A stretch of DNA of 64,000 bases from Roseimicrobium gellanilyticum (lineage in GTDB: Bacteria > Verrucomicrobiota > Verrucomicrobiia > Verrucomicrobiales > Verrucomicrobiaceae). Location of the stretch: positions 62,001-126,000 of the forward strand of contig NZ_QNRR01000008.1 of the NCBI RefSeq assembly GCF_003315205.1, in the 5' to 3' direction. Below are positions 15,470 through 27,400 of the stretch, piece by piece; within the stretch, counting starts at the first letter, position 1; every line of letters begins with the position of its first letter. The position numbers and the translations under genes were made by a program. Below the pieces are notes generated by a model, which did not search any database, had not been told where the DNA came from, and saw only the letters and a list, made by a program, of their open reading frames with translations.

Positions 15470-18400
15470 ATGAACTTGCGCATTTTACCCCTGTCGCGGC
15501 TTGTCGTGTTCCTGATTGTGGGACTCAGCTTGCAATGTCTGGCCGCTCCTGCCCACGCGCAGACCACGATAAACAAAAGAATCTCCTCCGGATACCTGTA
15601 CACGGTACTGGTACGGGATGACGGCACTGTCTGGCAATGGGGCTACCCCGCTCCTGCTCCGGTCCAGATAGTAGGGTTGAGCAATGTTATCAGCGTGGCT
15701 GCCGGCGACTATTTCACACTCGCGCTGAAATCCGACGGTACAGTATGGAGTTGGAACGGGCCCTCTGCGACACCCGCCCAGGTGACTGGCCTTCCGCTGA
15801 TTTCGGGGATTTACGCCAGTACGCAGCACGCGGTCGCGGTCGCGCAAAATGGCACAGCGTGGACGTGGGGTGCCAATGGATATGGACAACTTGGAAACGG
15901 CACCACTACCAGCAGCAGCAGCCCTGTGCAGGTGAGCAGCCTGACCGGCGTGGTTCAGGTTACAGCAGGGGCCATGCACACCATGGCATTGAAATCCGAT
16001 GGCTCCGTGTGGGCGTGGGGCTCAAACATGAGGGGAGCTTTGGGAGACGGTTCTACGACCGATAGTACCACGCCTGTGCAGGTGAGCGGACTGAATGATG
16101 TGATCTCCATTGCCGCCGGTGGGGGTGATGGTTGGAGCCAGCATTCATTGGCTGTCAAAGATGATGGCACGGTGTGGGCTTGGGGAGCCAACTGGGCTGG
16201 CCAGTTGGGCGATGGCTCGAATACGGAGCGGCACACACCGGTGCAGATCACTAGCATCACCGAAGAGGCGGCCGAGGTGGAAGCCGACCGGTCGTGCTCG
16301 CAGGTGCTTCTTGTAAACGGAACGTTGTTGGCTTGGGGGCAGAATCAATATGGGCAAGTCGGCGACGGGACGAAAATCAACAGGGGAACTCCTGTGACGG
16401 TGGAGAATATAAGTGGGACGACAGCCATGGCTCTGGGGTGGGATCATGCTGCTGGAATCGATGATCAGGGTGTGGTGTTTATATGGGGGCATCGCAACAA
16501 TTTCCAATTGGGTGACAGCAATGCTCTCCATAGCGTGAAGCCGGTGGAGGTGCCTGGCATCCAAGACGTGACGCAGGCGGAATTGGGAACGTTCCATGCC
16601 ATGGCACTTAAGTCGGACGGGACTGTATGGACGTGGGGATCCAACGAATATGGGCAACTTGGGATCAACTCGACTATCTCCCGATCGATTCCCGCAGTGC
16701 TTCCTAGCTTCAGCAATGTCAAGGCCCTGGCTGGTGGCTACTGGTTCTCACTGGCTGTAAAGAACGATGGCACCGCTTGGGGTTGGGGCTACAATATCAA
16801 CGGACAACTTGGTGATGGGACCGGAGTGAACAAGCTGGTTCCGACGCAAGTCAGTGGATTGACGAACCTCATTGCGATTGAAGCTGGTGCAGACCATGCC
16901 TTGGCCCTCAGGTCGGACGGAACGGTGTGGGGGTGGGGTTACAATGGGTATGGCCAGGTGGGAGATAGCTCGACGACGCAGAGACTCGCTCCTGTCCAGG
17001 TGACTGGACTCACTAACGTGGTGGCCATCGCTGCAGATAGCGGCAATCACTCTCTTGCCCTGAAGTCCGACGGCACCGTGTGGGCATGGGGGTACAATGC
17101 GAGCGGCCAACTGGGGGATGGGACGACCACCCAAAGAAATGCGCCGGTTCAGGTGAGCGGGTTGACTGATATTGTCGCCATAGCCACGGGAACGTGGCAC
17201 AGCATGGCTCTCAAAGAGGATGGCACGGTCTACATTTGGGGAGACAATAGCCATGGACAACTCGACGACGGCACCACCACTCCACGTTCGACTCCACTTG
17301 CGGTTCCAGGATTGAGCGGTGTCGTGAACATAGGTGCCGGGGGAGTGCACTCATTTGCGCTGAAGGAGGACGGTAGCTTGTGGATCAAGGGGCACACCGC
17401 TCACCAGCAGTTGGGCGACGGCAGCATGAATCACCTGGTGCAGGTAGCAGCCGACGGTGTTGCCAATCTCGCCATCAAGGAGTCAGGGACTCTCATCGCG
17501 TGGGGCTCAAACGAGTTTGGGGTTTTCGGAGTGAGCGGGCCTACGAATCCTGCTGCCCTCGCTCCCTCGGCAGTTCCAGGGATCTATGCCAGCGTTGCAG
17601 CCACAACCATCACAATCGCAAGTCCCGCGAACAACACCTCGGTGCCCCTCGGTACGACGCAAACTGTAACGGCGGACATCACCTCGGCAGGCGCAACACC
17701 GGCTGGAGTGTCATTTTTCTACCATGGCATGCTTGTTGGCTCGGACAATTCAGCTCCGTACACGTTCACTTTCACCCCATGGACTTGGGGTAGTTTCGAA
17801 CTCACTGCTGTAGGAGTGGATAGCGCCGGTGTGTCTTCAGACTTCGCTGCCAAAATCACTCTCGTCACTCCCTATGACAGCGACTCGGACAACCTTCCAG
17901 ACTGGTGGGAGCAAAAGCATTTCGCCGCGCTCGCTCAATCGTCGGGTGGCGACTCAGATGGTGATGGGCTGACAAATGCACAGGAACTGTCTCTCAAGAC
18001 CTCTCCTAGTGCTTGGGACACCGACGGAGATGGTTTCTCTGATAGCATTGAGTTCGCGAAAAGCACGGACCCACTCGACAACTTGGACAAACCAACCCTC
18101 ACTATTGCACAAGCAAAACGGCGAATTGCTTCAGGGTTGCACCAGACGGTGGTCGTCAGGCCAGATGGAACGGTGTGGACGTGGGGTAGCCTGAAAGGGG
18201 TGGCCAGTTACTTCGCGTATACTGCAAATAGCTATTGGACGGGAGAAGCTGTAAGGCCTTCCTTTGACAGCGCACCAGTGCAGGTCTCCTCGCTGTGGGA
18301 CGTGACTGCTGTGGCTGCTGGCCACCATCACAACATTGCACTTAGATCTGACGGTACAGTTTGGGCGTGGGGAAAGAATGCCAACGGCCAACTTGGCGAC

Positions 18401-21400
18401 GGCACCAATACGGATTCGGATTATCCGGTGCAAGTGAGCGGGCTGGCCGACGTGGTGGAGGTGGTGGCAGGTGCATATCACTCCATAGCCATTAAATCCG
18501 ATGGATCGATATGGTGCTGGGGCGAGAATACCTACGGTCAACTGGGGAACGGAAGCGCCAACGCTAGCAATGTACCGGTCGAGATTCCCAATCTGGCGGG
18601 GTTCGTGTCGATTGCTGCAGGACGGTTTGACTCCATGGCTTTGCACGCTGATGGCACGGTGTGGGCATGGGGAACGAATGCCATTGACTCCAATGGAGTC
18701 CGTATCTCGTCGCAGGTTCCTGTCCAGATGCCCGTGCTGACAAATGTCACAGCCATTGCATGCGGCGACGCAAGCAATTCCTCGCATGCCGTTGCGATTA
18801 AATCGGATGGCACTGTTTGGGTTTGGGGAGACAATTATCTGGGGCAACTGGGAATCGGCAATAATATTCCGCAGAATGGCCAGATTCTACAGGTGCCGGG
18901 ATTGACAGGTGCCATCGCGGTCGATGCTACGCAGTATGGGACTATGATATTGAAGGGGGACGGAACCGTTTGGAGTTGGGGACAAAACTACAATGGACGC
19001 CTTGGGAACGGAACAGCTACCGCCGCAACATTGCCGGTGCCGGTGAACGGGCTCAGCAATGTGGTGTGTATCGCTGCTGGATACGCCCACTCGGCCGCAG
19101 TGACTTCTGATGGAAAAATTCACACTTGGGGAGGAAATGCCTATGGCGAGCTTGGGGACGATAGCTCCCTTTTTTCCACCACGCCTGTTCAGTTCAGCGG
19201 CGTTATTTCAGTGACTCAGATTGCTGCCGGTCGTAATTTCGGGCTGGCGCTGAAATCAGACGGTACCGTATGGAGTTGGGGAAGTAACGATCTCCTGCAG
19301 TTGGGAAATGGCACGGTACTGAGCAGACCGGATCCGATCCAGATTACGGCTTTGGGGAGCGACACGGTCTCCATAGCGGCATCCCTGAACACATCATACG
19401 CCGTGAAGGCCGATGGTACTGTATGGGGATGGGGAAGCAACAGGCAGGGACAGCTAGGTAACAGTGCGCCTATCGGAGACACGGCACCAGTGCAGATTAC
19501 CGGGCTCGGCGGTATCATTCAGGTGGCTTCGGGAGGACAACATGGCCTCGCATTGAGAACAGACGGCACCGTGTATGCATGGGGGAGAAACATCTTCGGT
19601 GAAGTGGGTGACGGCACGAGCACGTCACGCATGACTCCCCAATTGGTGCCGGGATTGAGCGGGGTCGTGGCGGTGTCCGCCGGTCTTGCTCATTCCATGG
19701 CGTTAAAGAGCGACGGCACGGTTTGGTCTTGGGGGTACAATTCCAATGGACAGTTGGGGCACACACCTATTTCCACGGTCCGCGTTCCCAGGCAGATCAC
19801 CACCCTTTCGGACGTGGTCGCAATCGCGTGCGGTCCCACGCACAGTTTGGCTGTGAAGGCCGATGGGACCCTTTGGGTTTGGGGCTCAAACTCCAATGGG
19901 CGGTTGGGCTTCCCAACCCCCACGCAAGTATATTTTCCGACCCAGGTTGCCGGGATTTTCAACGCTGTCGGAATTGCGGCATCCGCAACGCAGTCGATGG
20001 CGTTGCTGGCCAATGGTGATACCTGGATCCAAGGCGGAGACGTTTCTTTTGGTCATCAGGGCAGCGACAACATCTCCCAGAGAATTGAGCAAATCGTAGG
20101 AGGTGACTATTTCACCTTGGGTCTGAAGGAAGATGGTAACATCGTTGCGTTCGGGACCAACATTTTTGGACATCTTGGTGAAGGTTTGCCGTGGCGTGGA
20201 GAGGCTTATACGCCGGGCGAAATTCGTGGGCTGAATATGTTCTATACGCCCGCCCAGCTCAGTATCACGAGCCCCTGGTCCAACCCGGAAATCGTAGCGC
20301 TTGGCCAGACCCAGCCGGTGACCGTTGATGGCTCCCCTGGAGACACTCCGATCCAATCGGTGTCTCTCTACCATCATGGTGTCTTGGTGGGCACTGATAC
20401 GACACCCCCGTATACATTCAACTTCACTCCCTGGACTTGGGGCGAATTTGAACTGAGAGCGATCGGCACCGATCCCTTGGGGCACCAAACCGCACGCTCC
20501 TCGCCTCTCACTATTCACGTGCCCTATGACAGTGATTCCGACGGTCTTCCCGACTGGTGGGAGCTGTTCCATTTCTCAAACTTGGGCTCTGGCGCATTGG
20601 ATGACCCAGATTCTGACGGTCGCTCCAATGGGGAGGAGTACGAAGATGGCACCAACGCCTTGGACGACGACACTGATGGAGACGGGATGACCGATGGTGC
20701 CGAGCATATGCATGGAACGGATCCGCTCCAAGCAACCAGCTTTGTGGCTCCCCTGCGCGAGATTGAAGTTCTGGCCGGTGAATCCGTGAACGCCGCTCTC
20801 GATATTGTCAATCCCGAGGAGGCTCCAATGAACTATACTGCCTCACTCGAGGGCAGTGTCATTCACCTGGGCGCCCAGGATGGGAGCTATGCTCCGAAGG
20901 TAAGTGGTGAGACCAGCGGGCCAATTTATGCCTGGCAAGATATTCGTTACAGCGGTCAGAGAATGGCTGCACCCAAGGATCTCAACGGGAAAATGGAAGT
21001 CGTTGAACTCGACTTCCAATTCCCCTTCTTCGACCAGGAGCATGGCAGCATCCATATCTGGAAGAATGGATACATCACGCTCTCAGAACCTTCTACTGGA
21101 TACGCTGGCTACAGTTTGCCAAGCACATCGGCTCCGGCAAACCTGATCAAAGGACACTTCGATAGCTACAACCTTGAGTATGGCGGCGGTGTGTTTGTCA
21201 AAAAGACCGGAACACAAGTCATCATCCAGTATGATCGGATGAGAACATCTTCTTCGGGGCCGGAGCATACGTTCCAGATCATCCTGTTCGACACTGGCGA
21301 AATCAGATGTGTGTATAAGTCGATTCCTCCAAATTCTGCCGCTCCTGGCATCCAGAATGCCACCTGTGATGAGGGTGCCGAGGTTTCAGATTCGTCCACT

Positions 21401-24400
21401 GTTGCTTCCGGTACTGCGGTGCGTTTCGACAGGGATCGCACTCTCGTGACCATGAGCCCGATGTCGGGAAGCGTGGAAGGGCAGGGCACAAGCCAGGCGC
21501 AACTGCACGTGGATGCACGTCAATTGGATGGTGGTTTCTATGACGCCGCAGTCCATGTGTCGACACCAGACACTTCGGGTCTTCAGAAATATCCTATCCG
21601 CATCAAAGTAAGGCCGCGTCCGACTGTTTCCGTTCTGGGAATTGGCAATGGTCAAATTGTGCCTCCCGGAGGCAGGTTGTCGCTGGGCTGCGCTATCAAC
21701 AATCCGGTGCCGGGGAGAACTTATGAAGTGAGTTATTTCCTCGACGAAGTTGAGGTGGGACAGTCCTCAGAGATAAGCGCTCAGTTTGTGACCTCAAATC
21801 CTTTCTGGCACGGCAAGCACGGGGTTTGGGCTCTCATCACGGACTCTACAGGACAGGTCTTCTCGACAGATGCTTTGCGCTTCGCGGTTGATGAATCCGT
21901 TGATCAGGACGGGGACGGAATGTCCGATTTCTATGAAGAAATGATGGGGCTGAACACTGCTTCGCGTGTCGACGCCGGACGGGATTCTGACCACGATGGC
22001 TTCTCGAACTTGGTCGAATTCCACCACAACACCCGGGCTGATGATGCGTCATCAAAGCCTGTAGCAACGGTGGTTGGCACTTCTTCCGATACGCTGGAAG
22101 GGCTGCTGAAGCAGGCCGCTTCTTCAGATGTGGATCTGCCCATCGTCCAGCTGGCTGAAGGGAACTACGATGAGGAGCTGTATCTGAGTGGCAATGTCAC
22201 GACCTGGGCACGTGGCATGATGATTGTGGCGGCTCCTGGTGACGATGTGACGCTCAGTAAATCCGCCTCGGTCTACACGGATCGCGCGGTGATCCTGCAG
22301 GGGCTTCGGTTCGAGAATTCGGATGAAAATGGCATTGAGATAAATCGGACCGTGCAGGCCCTGCCTGTTCTGCTTTCTGGCTGTACCTTCTCGAATCATA
22401 CCGGAATGGGGGTCAGAATCTCTGGCCACACCCAGTATGAAGAGGATGCACCCAGGGGAGTCGTGGATTTGACCAATTGTGTCATCCGCGGGAACAACGC
22501 TCCCGGTTGGGCTGATGCAGGCGGGATTGGGGTGTACAACAAGGTGGCCGTCTGGATCAACCATTGCACCGTGGTGGAGAATTCCGGTGGGACATACACA
22601 AAGGCTACTGGGCTTTTGGCCCGCGACCTGAGCTATGTTGAGGCCTATGGGTCCATTTTCTATGGCATCCCGGCAAATGATTACAATGGTGATCCCATAC
22701 CTGAAGTAGCTACTGATTTCTACGCGCCTGAAGAGGCGCCGACACTGGTGATCAACTGGTCGGACGTCCGGGGAGGAACCTCTCTGGGGGGGATGGTGGG
22801 AAATGTGAATGTGGCGCCCGTGCTGAGGAAGGATGGCCATTTCCTTCGGGTGGCTGGCAATGAAACTCTGATCAATGCAGTGCCTCAGATATTGGAAGGC
22901 ACTGAGTTCCCCCGGTTGGACATGGATGGTGAAGCGCGTCCCCAAGGAGCCAATGCCGACATGGGAGCGGACGAGTGGAAGGACACTGATGCGGACGGAT
23001 TGCCGGACTGGTGGGAGCAGAAGTATTTTGGCGGAACGGGAACCTCACCTGGAGCCAACGATGATGGCGATGGATTGACGTCCCTGCAGGAGTTTGAGCG
23101 TGGCTCGGACCCCAGCTTGGGGGATACTGATGGAGATGGACTGCTGGATGATGCGGAGTCGGTGGCCAACGCGCTGAATCCTGACCATGACAATGATGGG
23201 ATGAAGGATGGGTATGAGGTGGCGCACGGGCTGGATCAGGACTCAGCGGCGGACCGCCTGGCAGACAAGGATGGCGACCGCTATCCCAACGTGTTTGAGG
23301 CGGCCCATGGCACCAGTGCCTCCAATGCTGCCAGTTATCCTGATGGCAGTGAAGTGGTGACAATGACTCCGGCAGACAGCTTCGACGACGTGATTGAGGC
23401 TCTCAATGAACCCTATCCGATCCTTGTTCTCGAACCCGGAACATATGACAAAGATCCATTGTACCTATACTCTGGGAGTTTTGTTGAGCGGTGGAAGGCT
23501 GTTCTTGTAATCTCGCCGGAGATTGGCGGTGCAGTGCTCAAACACAATCCTGTGAACGGCGTCGGGTCAGGCCAGGTGATCGTGTACAGCGATAGCGTCA
23601 TTGACGGATTGGTCTGTGCTGATTCTCCCTTCAATGGCGTCGAAATCACCGTGGCCACGGAAGCGCGTTTCAAAAATTGCTACGTGACGGGCCATGAAGG
23701 CACTGGGGTCGTGGTGAATGGCTTTGGCGATGCCTGGCTGGAGAACACGGTGGTCATGGGTAACCGAGGAACGCAAGCCCCTACCGGAGGTGTTGAAGTT
23801 TTCGGTGGCAGCCACGTGCGCGTAGTGCACTGCACCATCGGCGGCAATGTGGTGCAACCTGACTACGAATGGTCCAACTACGCCACGGGGATTGTCTGTG
23901 GATATGATTCCCTGGTCGAAGTGAGCCAGAGCATTTTGGCGGGGCCAGTGATCACCAGGACGGTGGGGGGTGTGTCCCAGACGGTGCCTGAAGTGGTGTT
24001 TGACAGCTATAGCCCGCCAGAGCCCGGGGAAGGCTTCGTCATTCAGCGTTCTGCTGTGCGCGGTGGATACACGGGCACCGGCAACGTGAACACGGTTGCA
24101 TCGTTGAGGTTTGATGGGCATCTGAACACAGGTGGGGGCAGCAACGCCGCTCTGATCAATGCGGTTCCCACGTCGGGAGTCTACATGCCGGGCTACGATA
24201 TGGATGGTGAAGCGCGTCCCCAAGGAGCCAATGCCGACATGGGAGCGGACGAGTGGAAGGACACTGATGCAGACGGATTGCCGGATTGGTGGGAGCAGAA
24301 GTATTTTGGCGGAACGGGAACCTCACCTGGAGCCAACGGTGATGGCGATGGGTTGACGTCCCTGCAGGAGTTTGAGCGTGGCTCGGACCCCAGCTTGGGG

Positions 24401-27400
24401 GATACTGATGGAGATGGACTGCTGGATGATGCGGAGTCGGTGGCCAACGCGCTGAATCCTGACCATGACAATGATGGGATGAAGGATGGGTATGAGGTGG
24501 CGCACGGGCTGGATCAGGACTCAGCGGCGGACCGCCTGGCAGACAAGGATGGCGACCGCTATCCCAACGTGTTTGAGGCGGCCCATGGCACCAGTGCCTC
24601 CAATGCTGCCAGTTATCCTGATGGCAGTGAAGTGGTGGTGGTGACTCCGGCGGACAGTTTCGACGACGTGACCAGCAATCTCAATCATGCCTATCCGATC
24701 CTGCGACTTGACCCAGGAACGTATGATAAAGATTCGCTGTATCTGCTCAATTCGGGTTATGGCACTGACTGGAAGGCGGTCCTGGTCATCTCGCCACAGA
24801 TTGGCGGAGCTGTACTCAAACATAATCCCGCAAACGATGGCTCGGGTCGGGTGGAGATGTATGGAGGTGGTGTCATCGATGGATTGGTTTGTGCTGATTC
24901 TCCCGACACTGGTGTCCGCATTGACTCGCCCACGGAAGTACGCTTGAAGGACTGCCGGGTGACTGGCCACGAGCGTACTGGAGTCGTAGTAGTTGGCGTG
25001 GGAGACGTTTGGCTGGAGAACATGATAGTCATGGGCAATCGCGGCACGGGTGAGCTGACCGGTGGCATCAATGTTTTGGGTGGCAGCCACGTGCGCGTAG
25101 TACACTGCACCATCAGCGCCAATACGGTGCAGCCCGACTACGAATGGTCCAACTACGCCACGGGGATTGTCTGTGGATATGGTGCTCTGGTTGAAGTGAG
25201 CCAGAGCATTCTGGCCGGGCCGGTGATTACGAGGACGGTGGAGGGTGTGTCCCAGACCGTGCCTGAAGTGGTGTTCGACAGCTATAGCCCGCCAGAGCCC
25301 GGGGAAGGCATCGTCATTCAGCGTTCTGCTGTGCGCGATGGATACACGGGCACCGGCAACGTGAACACGGTTGCATCGTTGAGGTTTGACGGGCATCTGA
25401 ACACGGGTGGGGGCAGTAACGCCGCTCTGATCAACGCGGTTCCCACGTCGGGAGTCTACATGCCGGGCTACGACATGGATGGTGAAGCGCGTCCCCAAGG
25501 AGCCAATGCCGACATGGGAGCGGACGAGTGGAAGGACACCGATGCGGACGGATTGCCGGACTGGTGGGAGCAGAAGTATTTTGGCGGAACGGGAACCTCA
25601 CCTGGAGCCAACGATGATGGCGATGGGTTGACCTCCCTGCAGGAGTTTGAGCGTGGCTCGGACCCCAGCTTGGGGGATACCGATGGAGATGGACTGCTGG
25701 ATGATGCGGAGTCGGTGGCCAACGCGCTGAATCCTGACCATGACAATGATGGGATGAAGGATGGGTATGAGGTGGCGCACGGGCTGGATCAGGACTCAGC
25801 GGCGGACCGCCTGGCAGACAAGGATGGCGACCGCTATCCCAACGTGTTTGAGGCGGCCCATGGCACCAGTGCCTCCAATGCTGCCAGTTATCCTGATGGC
25901 AGTGAAGTGGTGGTGGTGACTCCGGCAGACAGCTTCAGCAGTGTGACCAGCAATCTCAATCACGCCTATCCGATCCTGCGGCTCAATCCAGGGACGTATG
26001 ACAAGGGAGCATTGTATTTACCTGCCGGAACTTACAGCGACACATGGAAAGCTGTTCTGGTCATTTCACCGCAAATCGGCGGAGCTGTGCTCAAACACAA
26101 TCCGGCAAACGGTGGCTCCGGTCAGGTGATACTCTATGGCGATGCTGTCATCGATGGATTGGTTTCTGCTGGTTCGCCTCAAACTGGAGTGTCGATGCAC
26201 GCGCCAAATGAAATCATCTTGAGGAATTGCCAGGTCAAGGGACATCAGAACTCAGGGATCTACATTTGGGGGAATGCCAAGGTGTTGATCGAAAACACCA
26301 TTGTGGTTGGGAATCATGCGGGCAGCCAGCCCACTGGGGGAATCTACGTCGCGGGAACAAACGAGGTCCGGCTGATTCATTGCACGGTGAGTCAGAATAC
26401 TCTGGAACCTGCTGCATTGTTCGCCTCGGCTGCGACAACCATTGTAGCCAATCCCACCAGCTTCGTTGAGGTGAGTCAAAGCATCCTTTCGGGACCTGTG
26501 CTGACCCGATTGGTTGATGGCCAGCCGGAAGAGATCCCTGAGGTGGTGTATGGCTCGGACTTTCCTCCGGGACCAGGGGAGGGCATTGTCATTCAATATT
26601 CCGCCGTCCGTGGTGGATTCCCGGGCACGGGGAATCTGAGTGTGTCACCGATCCTTCGCAAGGACGGTCGTCTTGCATACAGCTCCGGGGGTAACGCTGC
26701 GTTGATAAATGCGATCACGCCAGCATTGGCCGGATTGCATATTCCCCCCCTTGACTTGGATTCCGAGAACAGGCCTGAAGGTTCAGGAGCTGATATCGGT
26801 GCCGACGAGTGGAAGGATACGGATGGCGACGATTTACCTGATTGGTGGGAGCTGCAGTACTTCGGAAGCACCACTGCTGGGGTGAGGAACAGTGACCTCG
26901 ACAGTGACGGGGCTTCGGCCCTCCAAGAATACGTGTACAGTTCGGATCCCACGGATGCAGACACCGACAACGACGGTCTGCCGGACGGCCAAGAAGTTGT
27001 CTTTGTGGGTTCAGACCCCATGAACGCAGACACCGATGGAGACGAGATGGGCGACAGCTTTGAAGTGCAATATGATCTGGATCCCCTCGATGCCGGGGAT
27101 GGACTTGAAGACGCCGATAATGATCGTTATCCCAACATCTTTGAGGCGGCCAAAAGCACCAATCCCAGAAATGCTTCAAGCATGCCCGGCCCGGATGCAG
27201 TAATTGCCGATCTGGCAACTGCCCAGGATCGGTTGGACACGGTGTCAGCGCGCCATGTCATTCTCCAGGTGCCGGCTGGCACAGCCGACATTGCAAACTT
27301 CGTTCTCCGACCCAGTGCAGACCAAGGGCACCTGCTGCTCATTTCCCCGGCTGCGCTTGGCTCCACGATTCGTGCGTCCAATTTCACCATCGACTCGGAC

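Noticed and set aside
22922-25911. Repeats considered as a CRISPR-like array
   Set aside because: The repeats are hundreds of bases long, in frame and coding, with no short spacer pattern.
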